Positions 24,059 to 45,524 of a stretch of 64,000 nucleotides of DNA are shown here, one piece after another. The translations under genes and the position numbers were made by a program. The notes below the pieces were generated by a model. It had not been told where the DNA came from. It searched no databases and worked only from the letters and a program-made list of their open reading frames with translations. The stretch's first letter is position 1. Every line of letters starts with the position of its first letter. Source of the DNA: Myripristis murdjan (Eukaryota > Chordata > Actinopteri > Holocentriformes > Holocentridae); contig NC_043993.1 in NCBI RefSeq assembly GCF_902150065.1, positions 17,693,203 through 17,757,202 on the forward strand, written 5' to 3'.

Positions 24059-25745
24059 TATGTGCTACTTTTCACATTTTTTGAGCATACCCGTTTGATT
24101 TTGGGATTTTGCACTGTAATGACTATCACACAGTTGAAGTGCAACCTTCTCTTCTAACAACTACAGCACTTTAGAAAAGCGGTGTAATATTACAGGATTT
24201 GTTAAGACTGGCAGATCAGCTCCTAACCTCGGGGGACAGCGAGAGGATTTGTTGCATCTATGAGTCAATACCCAGACTTTATTGTGTGTAACAGATACGT
24301 AATGAGGGCCATTAGCAGGTTTGGCCCGGTACTGCTGTCTCTCCTTTGACTCACGCTTAGCTGTAATATTGAAACTGCTGATTAGATTATGTTCAGATAG
24401 CTTTGGTCATGTATTGGCTCAGGTGAGGTTTGCCAAGCTGTGGGTGTCCCAGCGGTAAACAGAATTATGCTGGCAGACGGCTTGCTAATTAGGCCCTGAC
24501 TCATGTTGGGAATGCCCACATGGCTGTACAGTCATGAGCAGAGAGAAAACATCTTTGTGTATGCTGCTGTTTCTGACGTCATCACCGGATCACCTGCCCT
24601 TATTTTTTCTTTTTTTTTTTTCTTTTTTTTTTCGTTTTTGACACTTTGCAGTATGTTACAGTAAAATCAGAATAGTGAACAAGGAGCTTTTTTTTCAGTC
24701 ACTGTTTTAACATTGCAAACTAGTGGTGATACCTGTGGTACCATACCAGTGATTCTGCATGATTAGCATAAAATTTGCCTAGATACGGATCTATCTGATA
24801 TGTTATTATTTAGATGTCAGTAACTAATCAATTTTTACTGTAATCAGCCCCGGGCTTTGGAGTTGTCAGTGCAACAAAAGAAGTTGTTTTCCACATGCTT
24901 ATCTTGCGGCTGTAAATGTTCCACAGAGGCACAGATGATTTAGATCTTTGATTATTTTCCCTAGGGCTTTCTACAGGGCTCAGACATGTTTTAAGACAAT
25001 ATGTGGCCTCCATTGACTCCTTATAGCTGTGAAACTGCTTCTCAGATGCATCCTAAGTCAGTATGTCCAGCAGGTAGCTCAGCTGGAGAGAGAGATTCAT
25101 TCATTATTTGCACCACTCTGCATAAAATCTTGCTTTCCCAAGAAAATCAAACAATTTCTCACTGAGTAAAATTTGCTTTTCTGTGCTATCAAAACAATTC
25201 TCTGTATCTGCAATAATTACCTTCAAACGCAACTCCTTCATCATACTTTAAATGCCTCTACAGCCTCTTAACCACATTGCATTTACCCAGATATCATTAG
25301 TTCTGATTATTGCTTCATTTGGTAAAAGGGCAATTATGTTACAAAAAATGCAGCAAAACAAATCTGTCATTTATTAGTGCTTTTTATCTGCAGGCTATCA
25401 CTCAATCTGAGCCCAACATTTTAACCCCTCAATTATCTATTATCACCGCATGCTGTCATAATATTCCATGGAACTGTGTGATGAGCACTTTGTTGACAAG
25501 CTCAAGGGTAACCTAAATATTTGTAGTCCCCGTAACAAGTCTGGTGTTTCTTTGATGAACGATTTAAGAGGACCCTGCTGTGCATGGAGCCACTGTGCCG
25601 ATCTTGTTTGGACAGGAGCACATACACATAATTAACAGTGGGATCCAGGTGGCCCCTGCTGCAGCTGTACATAGAGCCCTGTGTATCTCCAGCTGCATAG
25701 CTGAAAAACAGAGGCTGACAGAAGGGATTCTATCGTCTGTCAAAC

Positions 25746-35051
<9,306 letters not shown>

Positions 35052-35246
35052 AAAATACGTGTAGCTTCTTTTTGGGGATGCTGATAGCGCTGATGCAATT
35101 GTATGTGCTGTGTGTTTACGTGTGTGTGTGTGTGTGTAAGTAAGAGAGATGGGGGCGTTATTAGGGAACTAATGAATGATGTGGGAAGTGGTTAAAAGTA
35201 TTACTTAACTACGTAATACAGTGGTGTAATAGTGGTGTTTGTACAG

Positions 35247-35288
<42 letters not shown>

Positions 35289-36660
35289 GAGCTATTGTTA
35301 ACTTTAGGTGTTTTTTAAGTATTCATCAATTTCTTCTCACAAGGGAAAAATAAATTTGACAAATTTAAGATGAATTTGAATTTGATGTTGTGCTGTTTTT
35401 ATTTTCGTTTGTTTGTTTGTTTGTTTTATCACATAACGCTCATCCTCAGTGAGTTCCTAGGAATACTGTTGGCTAACTTACCTGAGACAGCCCGTTGCGC
35501 AACGAGGCTACTACAGTTCCGCTCAGCATCCAATATTTGGAAACACTGACCAATATGTAGTTTTCCACTTGTCTACAAAAATGCTCATGCAACCACTCTC
35601 CCATCAGCCCAAACAAGCAGATTTGCTACATGCAGTGAGCAACCTCTGAACTGGTTGCAGAATAAACTTGCCTTAATGTTTATATATTGTAAAAAATAAA
35701 TAAATAAATAAATAAATAAAATAAAAAGAACTGAATTTTTCAAGGAATGATGAGGCCCAAATTATATTTTATTATCCTCCATATGATTCACATCAATGCA
35801 CGTAATTGGCATAGCTGCTTGGCTTTAATTTAATGTAATGACTGATTTGTGGCATGTGCAAGTACTGCATGACTTGTTGGATGAACTCAGGAATGGCAAT
35901 AAAAGACAATGTAATTTGGCATTGAAGGTAAAGTCTTTTTTCCCCAGTGACATGAAACAGCATGTCTGTGCTCACTCACAAGGAACATCATTGTCTTGCA
36001 CATAACATTAACAGCCAAAAGGTTGAAGAAAATGCTCAGAATGACAAGGAAAAAAAGGTTCAAGTAAACTGCCAAACAAAAACTAAATAAAAAATAGTGT
36101 TCCTTGGTTAGGAAAAGTATCTGCCAAAAAGCTTCACATCCACAGACACCATATATATGTGTGAAAGCCCTGATGAAAATAAAAGAATATTTCAGGAATT
36201 ATTACCTGGATTATTGTACCACTTGTATGGGTTTAGCCTCTTCTCCATTGTAAAATGTAAACATTTATAGTTTTAAAATCAATTGCTTCAGGGTAAACTC
36301 ATCGGCAATAATGATTTTTTTACAATGTATAACAAATGCATAATAACATTTTTAAATCAAACATTTAATTTGAAAAAAATGTTGGTTGCAATTGTGTCCA
36401 TTTTATTCACATCATTAATACAGCTATTAAAATATTTTTTAGAATGACATTGGTCACATCTTGTGGAAAATACATTTTTAACTGAATCTGTGGTAGGACC
36501 TCAAAAATCAGGGGAATTCATGGGATTATTATATAATGTCTAGTATTTATTGAATATCCAAAATTAGATCCTGTGACATGTCACATTCATGAAGTGTGAC
36601 ATGTCGTCATAATTATCATGTCCTGTGATGGAAAACTTTTTTGTTGGCTGAGCAATCACA
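35052..36660. other. Intergenic region between MMP20-like gene and mmp13
   Basis: Contains the 3' UTR of the upstream gene with an AATAAA at 35349-35354, GT microsatellites (35119-35138 and 35250-35285), an AAAT microsatellite near 35693-35720, and the distal promoter of mmp13. I see no coding sequence. Confidence 0.65.
36573..36606. promoter_or_regulatory. Paired TGACATGTC palindromes upstream of mmp13
   Basis: GTGACATGTCAC (36573-36584) is followed after 12 bp by GTGACATGTCG (36596-36606), about 150-185 bp upstream of the TATA box. The central pattern CATG with flanking purines and pyrimidines resembles p53 half-sites (8 of 10 positions in the first). Function is not shown. Confidence 0.3.
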
Positions 36661-36674
36661 ACCAACAACCAACA

Positions 36675-36682
36675 ACTTCCTG
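36675..36682 (+). promoter_or_regulatory. ETS/PEA3 site of mmp13 promoter
   Basis: ACTTCCTG (CAGGAAGT on the other strand) lies 25 bp upstream of the AP-1 site. Paired ETS and AP-1 sites are the known inducible module of MMP1, MMP3 and MMP13 promoters. Confidence 0.6.
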
Positions 36683-36707
36683 TGTCGTCCATAAATGGAA
36701 GATTTTC

Positions 36708-36714
36708 TGACTCA
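36708..36714 (+). promoter_or_regulatory. AP-1 site of mmp13 promoter
   Basis: A perfect TGACTCA 43 bp upstream of the TATA box, the spacing typical of the phorbol-ester-responsive element of collagenase genes. Confidence 0.7.
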
Positions 36715-36757
36715 CTGTCTCAAGAAGGTAGTTGCTCAACACGCCCAGTCCTCAGTG

Positions 36758-36765
36758 TATATAAG
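36758..36765 (+). promoter_or_regulatory. TATA box of mmp13
   Basis: TATATAAG lies 49 bp before the mmp13 ATG. It predicts a start near 36788-36792 and a 5' UTR of roughly 25 bases. Confidence 0.75.
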
Positions 36766-36813
36766 GGCTGCACCTCCAGCACAGAAACACAAATCGCAAA
36801 CAGCGAAGAAAAC

Positions 36814-39800
36814 ATGAAGACTTTCAATCTGTGCATTCTACTAAGCCTGGCAGTCACAGTTTACTGTGTGCCAGTCCTGCAACTCACTGCGCAAGATGAA
36901 CGTTTTGCAGAGGTATGTACCTGAGGCATGCATTTAAAAATAATCTGTTCAATCTGATTGCTTTGTTCTTGTAGATAAAATAATCTGTTCAATCTGACTG
37001 CTTTGTTCTTCAAGATAAAAAAAAAATCTGTGCATTCTAACTGCTTTGTTCTTATAGATAAAAAAAAAAATCTGTGCATTTTGACTGCTTTATTCTTCAA
37101 GATAAAAAAAATGTACATTTTGACTGCTTGTTCTTATAGATAAAAAATCTGTGCATTTTGACTGCTTTGTTCTTATAGATAGAGATCTTGTGTGACTGCT
37201 GAGGATGGATGGAAGGGGTGCTTCCCCCTTCTTTCTACATGCAGTCTATGTCTGTTGTGCCGCTGCTTCATCTGTAGCCCTTGTTGTTCTTGTAGACATA
37301 CTTGAAGAAATTCTTCAACCTGACAGAGGAGAGGGGTCCAGTGGCCAGACGGGGGATCAGCCCGCTGAGCAAGAAGCTCACTGAGATGCAGCGGTTCTTT
37401 GGTCTCACAATCACCGGGATGTTGGACTCCGAGACCGTAGAAATGATGAAGAAGCCCCGCTGTGGTGTTCCAGATACCAAACTGGCCCGTTTCTCCACCT
37501 TTGGAAATAACCTCAAGTGGGAGAAAAACAGTCTTACCTACAGGTAAATAATCTCAGCAGCAAAGAGAAACTGAATGTAGACATTGCATACGGTATAACT
37601 GATTATGTTATATCTCTGACTATTTTTGTGTCCCATAGGATCGAGAACTACACCCCTGACATGTCTAGGTCTGAGGTTGATGACTCCATTGAGAGAGCCC
37701 TACAGGTTTGGGCCAGAGTCACCCCTCTAAGGTTCACAAGACTCTACAGTGGCACTGCTGACATCATGATCTCCTTTGGAAGCGGATGTAAGTACAAGAC
37801 TTCCTACTTGCCCAATCAAAGTAGCAATTTTATACCCCATTTTAAATGTGTGATATCTGTGTGTTTATATATGTTTAATCCCACTGTGAAGTACCTAACA
37901 GACACTGTGTTTGATCAGGGGATCAAGGGTAGAGGGCTAGATGCCTTGCTGACATGTCAGGGCACAGTGCATAGTTCAATGACACTTAAACGACTTGGAA
38001 AGGAGCAATTTAAGTTGAGGTTACTTAATGTACAGACCACATCTTGACAAAACACAGTCATTCAACTGGTGGCATGTTGGTGCTTGCAGCCTCCATTGTG
38101 TGTGTGTGTCCGTGCCTCATCCCCCCAATTCCTTGGATGTGGGCTCCCAAAAGGACCTTAACAAATGGATGAGCATCAATTTTAGCCCTGCGATGCATTT
38201 GGGAAACCCAACCTGGATTGTTTATTATTATCAATGCATGCAGGAACAAAAAGCATTTAAATAGATTTTATTTCACCGCTGGCTTTATCCTATTTATAAG
38301 AGCTTAACTGAATTTGTTTTTGTTTACAGATCATGGTGATTCTTACCCCTTTGATGGCCCCGGTAACACCCTTGCTCATGCCTTTGCCCCATCTGAGTAC
38401 AACTCCATCGGAGGAGATGCCCATTTTGATGAAGATGAAACCTTCACCTTCAACTCAGACAGAGGTGAGTTCTTAAATCTCTCCTTGAGTGGAGCATTAT
38501 TTCACAGACTTGGTGGATTCTTTTGCAATGCCACTGAGCATTTTGACATTATAATTGCTTGTCACACAGCAGATCTGCAACAGACCTGTAATTTTGTGTT
38601 TTCTGCTGCAGGCTACATCCTCTTCCTGGTTGCAGCCCATGAATTTGGCCATTCCTTGGGTTTGTCTCACTCTGATGACCCTGGTGCCCTCATGTACCCT
38701 GTGTACAGCTTCACCAGACCAGACACCTTTATTCTGCCCCGTGATGACGTCAACGGCATCCAGTCTCTCTATGGTTAGTATTCACTGTTTCACTATAGCC
38801 CATTTGCAAAAACAGGACATAACCAAAACTGATCTCCATGCATGAGCCTGGATAATTTCAGGCTTTGTTATTGGCTCATGCAAGGCTCATTAAATACTCA
38901 GTGACTGATTTTATTTGGCCTCCAGGTCCAAACCCTGATGAGGATCCTGTTTCACCTGGACCCACGCCCCCCACCACCCCTAATGCCTGTGATTCAACCA
39001 TGGTCTTGGACGCTGTCGCCACCCTGAGAGGAGAGATGCTCTTTTTCAAAGACAAGTATGACCGCACGACTACAAATCTAACAGCAAAAATACATTTGAT
39101 TTAAATCAGTTCCGGGAGAGCTGGCGTATGGACTAACTTGTAATGTCTTGGTGTTCTCTGTTGTCAGATTCTTCTGGCGCAGCCACCCTCAGAGAAGGGA
39201 ACCTCAGCAGAGTCTCATCCAGAACTTCTGGCCAAGGGCTCCTATCAACATTGATGCTGCCTATGAAAGCCCAGAATCAGACAATGTCTTCCTCTTTAAA
39301 GGTATGAGTTTCTTCCTGCTCTTCCTCCAAAGGCACCTAATCTGTAACCATATAACCAAGTCTGCATTTCTCACTGTTATACACAAGGCTGATAACTTTT
39401 TTCTTTCAACAGGGCGCAAAGTGTGGGCAGTCTCTGGCTATGATGTTGTACCTGGCTATCCGAAAAGACTCACCGACATTGGTCTGCCCTATAGTGTGAA
39501 GAGAATCGATGCTGCCCTCTTTGATGTGGACTCTCGCAAGACGCTGTTCTTTGTTGGCAAATATTACTACAGGTATGTTAATTTCAAGTTGTTAATTTCA
39601 GTTGTCTGAAAAAGGAATAACATTACCTTGAGGTCTGAATGGTTTACAAGTTGTGAATGAGCCTTATTCATGTCCGTGTTTTGTTTAGCTACGATGAGGC
39701 CACAAGAACTGTGGACCAGGGATTCCCCAAACGAGTGGATGAGACCTTCTCAGGCCTGACCGGCAGGGTGACGGCAGCTTTCCAGTACAGAGGTGAGTGG

Positions 39801-40073
39801 CATTCACAGCTGATCTTTTTTTTTTTTTTCTTTGAGTCTTGTGGTTTTCAAGTCAGCTGTACTGAAACAAGATGTTGTTAACAATGTTTTTGACATGTGA
39901 CCCCCCTCTAAATTATAAGCTGTAAACAAATGAAGTAATTAATAGTTTATCTTTCTTCTTCAGGTTTTACCTACATCTACAGTGGGCCGTACATGCATGA
40001 GTACAGCTTGCGCAGTGGGAGACTCTTCCGTGTGCTGAGGAACAGCTACTTCCTGCAGTGCACCAACTTCTAG
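36814..40073 (+). CDS. mmp13: Collagenase-3-type matrix metalloproteinase
   Basis: Ten exons: 36814-36912, 37296-37543, 37639-37787, 38330-38464, 38612-38773, 38926-39055, 39168-39301, 39413-39572, 39689-39792 and 39964-40073, giving 476 aa (human MMP13 471). The secreted zymogen degrades fibrillar collagen. It has a signal peptide, cysteine switch PRCGVPD (87-93), [11 protein letters not shown], catalytic zinc motif [11 protein letters not shown] (220-230) and Met-turn ALMYP. The hinge is short, and the hemopexin domain runs from Cys286 to Cys473. Best family cues are the [10 protein letters not shown] segment, GYNLF-like [18 protein letters not shown] and the blade sequence [18 protein letters not shown], which resembles human GRKFWALNGYDILEGYPK. 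The start codon sits just after a canonical TATA box. Teleosts may have two mmp13 copies. Confidence 0.93.
36936..37180. repeat. ~40-bp minisatellite in mmp13 intron 1
   Basis: Six tandem units of about 38-45 bp, each an A-rich run followed by ATCTG..., GACTGCTTTGTTCTT and an ending TGTAG, TCAAG or ATAG. The endings of the first four units alternate, hinting at dimer duplication. The array ends about 115 bp before the true exon 2 acceptor. Confidence 0.92.
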
Positions 40074-40340
40074 ACCATCTGACCCATCTGACCACATTAA
40101 TCGCTTACAAAGCCACTGTGAAGGATGATGAATGTATCAGAGAGTCTAAATGAGTGTTATTTTTGCATATCATGTCTGATCAAATATTGTTATTTTGTTA
40201 CACCTATTTATATAGGCATTTATTTATATATTTAAAGGTCTAAATTGCTGATATTTTTTATTTTATAAACTAAAGATATTAATCAGTTATCTATCAAAAC
40301 ATGTAACTGAATATTATCAATTTGTTACCATCAATTTACC

Positions 40341-40346
40341 AATAAA
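40341..40346 (+). terminator. Poly(A) signal of mmp13
   Basis: AATAAA 268 bp after the stop codon, in AU-rich 3' UTR containing several ATTTA-type pentamers (for example near 40205-40225), which in other MMP mRNAs favour rapid decay. Confidence 0.6.
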
Positions 40347-40934
40347 ATTTTCTTGATAAGAATTTGATGTGTTGGTGTGTTGCTTTTTATGGTCAACATA
40401 TGCAGAAAATGTTACTGAAGAAACGTTAATCCATGTAATCTAGTTAGGTTTACTAATGGTGAACACGAACATATTTATCTAGATAGATAGATATGTAGAC
40501 ATAGGAAAAAGAAAAGAAAATTAAAGAAAAAGGAAAAGAAGAGCCACTCCTACCTTCAGCAATACTTTTGTTCTGAAAATGGACTGTGCATCTTAGATAC
40601 TTGAACCCATGTGTTGTTACAATGTTGTTTCATGCAGCCTATGTAAAGTTGGACAACATGGTGAAAATATGACTTCATTACCAAGACTGGGATTTAAATA
40701 AAGAGGAAGTATAGGCTGGCCAGTCACAAAAGTGAAACACACATTAAGAAATGTTGCTAACACTCACCCCCTCAATCACAACTAGTATGATTGTATGAAA
40801 ATAATTGTTAGGTTCCTGCAATATACGTATAACATGTTAGGCTTACCAATCCATTACTGTACATGTCATCATTCTCAAGTTTCAAACATACTGAATTAAA
40901 ACATCATCTCCTATCCATTTGCTTGAAAGACAGA

Positions 40935-41075
40935 CTTCTATTCATTCATTTATTCATAAATCTTCCAAGCTGATTATCGTAATTAGAGTCACGTGGGTGC
41001 TGGAGCCAGTCCCAGGGATCCTTGGCTGGAAGGTAGGGAAACCATCACAGGGCAGACCTCTGTGTTAGGGTTAAT
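40935..41075. repeat. Decayed interspersed repeat, opposite orientation to 31.6 kb copies
   Basis: TTCATTCATTTATTCATAAA followed by GTGCTGGAGCCAGTCCCAG and ACCATCACAGGGCAGA matches, from memory, the reverse orientation of the high-copy fish repeat whose forward copies lie at 31613-32345. Confidence 0.55.
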
Positions 41076-41639
41076 ATTCTGATCATGATGCTTATAAGCC
41101 TATTGTGACCATGGGGACCACATGGCCACTGTGGCAGCAGACAATGCCAATGGACAGTGAGTGGATGGCCACCTGTACAGTGTGGTTTGCTGGGGGTGCA
41201 CACCCAGTTCATACTGACATCTACCATAGTTGAACTTAATTATTAATTATTTTTATTATCGTATTATTGCTGTTTTCTCTGTTGATTCAGCTTTTCTTTG
41301 TTTCATGTTCACCGGTGGTTCATTCCTTGGGGCTGAGAGGCTGTAGGCAGAGTCTGGCCTGGTTAAGCACATTGATTGCTCCTGATTGAGGTAACTGGTT
41401 ACACCTGCACCAGGGAGGAGTGCAGGTGGAACATACCAAATCAAAAGTGCAAGTTCTCATATTAAAAGGTTGATATTGAGGTTCACTATTGCTAAAATTA
41501 CATGACTAAAAAAAACTGCTAAATATGATTGATTGTTAAAAGAGGGGAGGACCCTGGTTAAAAGCAAACATGATAATTTAATGGTGGATGATTGGAATGG
41601 TTCAGGCTGGGTGGGTGGAGTCCTGGAGAGTGCTGGAGG

Positions 41640-42440
41640 TGTTAAAAAGAGGTGAAACCCTCACCTCAGGTCTTTTCCCTGCCCTGCTGCTGGGTGTTGC
41701 TGTGAGGAGCTGTGCTGCCTGCTTTAAAGGTGAAGTTGACTTTTTATTTTAACCATGGTTCCTGAGTTTTCGTTGAGTTCATGTGTCTGTTTATATGTTG
41801 TATTTGGGATTAATTTATTATACACTGTTAATTTGGATTGTGTTTAATGTTTTTTTTTTTTTTTTTGTCTTGTCTTGTCTACAGGCATGTTGGGACCGCC
41901 CCAAGTAAACTGCCATCCTTGTGCTTGATAAAATAAATCACCCTGAACTTTGCCCTGCTGTGCGTGTCTGCCATCCTTACTCATTTTAAGAGTTCTGTTC
42001 TAGTGCTGCAGTGTTACACTACCCTCACCTAAGCACCGGTGTGACACCTATGCATATAAAAGCTTAAGAAGCACCACAAAACAGTGGCACAACATTGTCT
42101 CCTTTCCTTTGGTAAAGGATGGTCCAGTGTATCCTCTGCTAAAGGAGATAGGAAGGGAAGCACTGAAGCATCTTTCCTTAACATTTAGATAATTCAACCA
42201 GCCCATTTCATGGCTGCCACTTAGATGCTTACAGCTCATTTCACTCAGTTTGGACCCTTACTAAGCAAAAAAAGACTATTCAACCTGAGTGTTTCCCTGC
42301 TTCCCAGTCTGCAACAAAGCCATCAGCCACACCAGCTAGTCAGCTTCCTCGCATTTCCAGTCTGTTGATCAATAAACCTCACACTTGCCTGCCTTGCTCT
42401 GCATTTGTGTTCAGCCTGCTACAGACCTGTGACACAACTT
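41640..42440. mobile_element. Possible fossil LTR-like relics
   Basis: Two stretches (about 41640-42020 and 42290-42440) each have an AATAAA-containing block followed by a short C/T-rich segment, as in the R-U5 part of retroelement LTRs. No internal coding region is seen. If this reading is right they are old, broken, solo or partial LTRs of unresolved family. The call is weak and could be unrelated unique sequence. Confidence 0.22.
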
Positions 42441-44689
42441 ATGACACGACTTATGACATGATCTTCAGCTCAGTGAGTCACCTGTGGTTGCCCTCAGGCA
42501 CAGGACCGCCTTTGCCCGGTGAGCAGTTTATCAAAGGTTTCCATACTCATCCATACCGGTACAAATCCTTTTAGTGCCCTGAGGTCTCCTTAGGCAAAAC
42601 TCTAAATATATCCCAGCACCACTGTCTGACTTAAAGAGTCTTGTCCATAATTCACTTAAAAGGTATATACTTCTTTGCCAAAAATACTGACACAGGTGTG
42701 ACCAGCTTCTGATGTCCACTTTAACCCTAATGGAGGTCAAATTCACTGAGACTGTACAGGCATCTGTGTTGTCTATGCACATTTTGTTCTAAATTCCTCA
42801 AGGCTGTTGTGGTAAAATGTGCTGTGACATGAGTTGTCTGCAATAAATCATTTACTCAGCCTCTAAGTCCCTCCCCCAGATTGATTGTTCAGTCTCTTTA
42901 GTGTTATTCATGAAGTCACGGTAATGATACTGCTCTATTACTGTTATTCACATTGTCTAGATTTACACTATAATCAGTATTCTGTTTCCTATAGCTATTT
43001 GGCATGTTAATACACTGGCAAAGCACATCCCTGCTAAATGATTCTTACCTTAATTTTGTGCGTATGTCGTTGCATTACCAGGGGGTGGCTAGATACTGCA
43101 TGTCTATTACACAGACTGTGTAATGAGGTCTATTTCCTGTCTGCAAACCTGCTGCTATTTTTTTTTACCGCTGTAATGGCTCCCTCTTGTGTTTTCTGTC
43201 CTTACTACACCCAATGACACAATTTTCCAGAAAACCGTGCCGAATAGAGAGGTCTTGAAACCCTCGCATATCTAAAAATTCCCAAAACAAAGTATCTTTG
43301 CTAAGCCACAAGAAGAAGTGCACAAGAAAAACACATGTTGGAAAAAGTTGATAAGCAACCAAATCTGGTCTCCTGAATGATCAAAGCTATAAAGTATACA
43401 GTATGGAGATGACTGACTTGTTCTGACAACAAAATGTTCTGCATTGTGATCTTAACTGGAAGAAAATGTTTGTTTGCTGCATCCTGGAACGGTACTTTGA
43501 ATATATATATAAAAAAAGAAAACTTGGCAATGTATATAAAACTATTCAGTATCCATCTATTTAAATCTTAAACTATGGACCATGAATTGGTGTGCATTCA
43601 TTCATTCATATATTCATCACACCATGGCATAATTTACAAATGGTTGGTCAAATTTTCACATAATTTGGTGGGAAGGCTGATAAGGGGCCAAGGAAGAAGT
43701 AGCTAATTTTTCATGCCCCTTGACCAATGTCACAAAACATACATCACAAAAAGGGTCATAACTTGTAAGTGGACTCACACGTTATTATAAAACCGAGTAA
43801 AACCCATATTACCTTTTTGCATTGTTCAGCCAAAAGTGGGAATGCCGCAAAAAGTCACACAGCTTCATTTGTTTGTTTATCTGTTCATGTCACACGATGT
43901 TAATTTGAGTGAAAAGCTCTCTACCAACAATAGGTTGTCAAGTCCTTGTACCTCATATGATACTGATCAGTGTGTGGGTGGTACGACATCTTTACTGACT
44001 TAATATTTTACTTCAGTTGATTTATTTGTTTTTCTTTATCCATCATTTGGCAGTACTTAATTTCTCATGTCTGTGCAGGACTGAAATGTCTGTTCCTAAC
44101 TCTAATCCTTAACTACAACCTGCCTGTTGTTACCTGTCCTTCAAAGTGTTACATAACTTCAGAAAAAATGTTTGTGTATTTTGACCAAAAAAACTCATCT
44201 GACTTTGAAGTGAAGCCTATATGTCTTCTCTCTCACTATGAATAATTGCCATGTGTCGTCTGCTGCACATTTTCAGTATGAGGTTAGCCCTAATCCCTTA
44301 CCTGGAATAGGCCGGATGAATAAGATGTAATAGATAAATCATTTTTGGTCAAAAAGAAAAATACTGTTCATGCGTCCCTGAGTAGTTGGCGCTAGGCTTT
44401 AGAGTTTATTACACTGAGCACAACTGCTTATTTTTACTTCAAAAGTGAGAGATGCATTGATGTGCCAACATTAGGCTGTTTCTGTGTGTTTCCCAATGTC
44501 AGAAAAGACTTGGAACATATCAGTCCTCAATTATCACATTATTTTCATTTCTCCAGTTTCACTGAGCAAGAACAGGACTTATTCTGATTTTTCCCCCGAA
44601 TAGGAGCAAGACTAATGTACACACACAGACTTAGATACAGATGATACAGATGACATCATGACAAGGTCCTCAGAACACTGACTGACATC

Positions 44690-45225
44690 TTGGAGCAGGA
44701 GAGACAGAAAAAAACATCAGATGCATGTGAGACCAGCTCCATCTATACAGTTCATCAGGATGTGGGAAAGGCCACCCTCCTCCAAGAAGACCAAGAAGAT
44801 CCTCCTGCAGCTGGCACAAGCATGGGAGACAAGGGTGGACCTGGGAAGGAAGATATATTTTCCCTAGGTTGTCCAAACATCCCTGAACTCTGATATACGG
44901 TCTGAAGAGGTAAACAGGCTCATCCTGATTGAAATGGCAGTCCCATGGGAAGACAGATGTGAAAAGAAGAGAGGAAAGCCACCAAGCACCAGGACATGGA
45001 TCAATGCAGGGATAGATGGTGGCAGGCCTGTGAATACATACAACTGCTTGCAGAGTGGAGAAGGCAGTGAAAGTGTTCCTGTTGCTGGCTCAGGAACAGG
45101 TGGGAGGAGTTACGCTGAAAGCCAGGAGAAGATGGGCAGTGACTGGCCATCACTGCCAACCTGCCAACTGGAGGACGTTGTGGTTCAGGGTCGAAACATC
45201 CAGGGAAATTTGGATGTCTCTTGAC
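44690..45225 (+). mobile_element. Decayed retroelement-derived coding relic
   Basis: Conceptual fragments such as TRVDLGRKIYFP and MAVPWEDRCEKKRGK resemble the DVGKRLQFP ... VELTVPWEDR segment found in reverse-transcriptase-associated repeats of fish and other animals (recalled, not searched). The copy is clearly broken and old. Family is unresolved. Confidence 0.45.
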
Positions 45226-45484
45226 AACATTTTATCCTGGCCAAAAGCTTCATTAAGTCAGTTATAAGAAAGTGTCAGAAGGTTAGATAGTAATAAATAG
45301 GTTAAAAAGGGAAGCATCATCTTAGTGTATTGACTCATATAGCAGATGAGAAAAGGCTTATTGACTGAAGCACGAACAAAGACTTTCAATGTCAACATGA
45401 CATGAAAAAAGGCAGTTGGCAACTCTCTACAAGTCAAAAAAGAGAAAAAAAAAAGATTTGATTGCACAAAATACTAGTTGAGAG

Positions 45485-45524
45485 AAACAAGACTGAGCAA
45501 TGCTTTTGTTGCTCAGTCTTGTTT
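45485..45524. repeat. Perfect 16-bp inverted repeat, 8-nt loop
   Basis: AAACAAGACTGAGCAA (45485-45500) and TTGCTCAGTCTTGTTT (45509-45524) are exact reverse complements. It lies about 440 bp upstream of the third MMP start codon. Confidence 0.95.

Larger units (their letters stand above)
17768..25745. other. acer3 3' flank and intergenic region before the MMP cluster
   Basis: I see no further coding gene. The first kilobases are probably acer3 3' UTR and flank; an ATTAAA at 20933 is one of several possible ends. The longest open frame (20563-20937, 124 codons) shows no domain. Recognisable content: a decayed dispersed repeat (21550-21815), short inverted repeats near 21019-21059, a ~52-bp stem palindrome (23950-24058), an ATTT-type microsatellite near 23790-23812 and T-rich runs near 24606-24632. 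Confidence 0.55.

Noticed and set aside
36936-37180. CRISPR-like spacing of repeats in mmp13 intron 1
   Set aside because: The units abut with no unique spacers and the host is a vertebrate; it is a minisatellite.
37545-38047. Read-through frame from mmp13 exon 3 into intron 3
   Set aside because: The donor at 37788 and the conserved [11 protein letters not shown] exon at 38330 show that the frame beyond 37787 is intronic.
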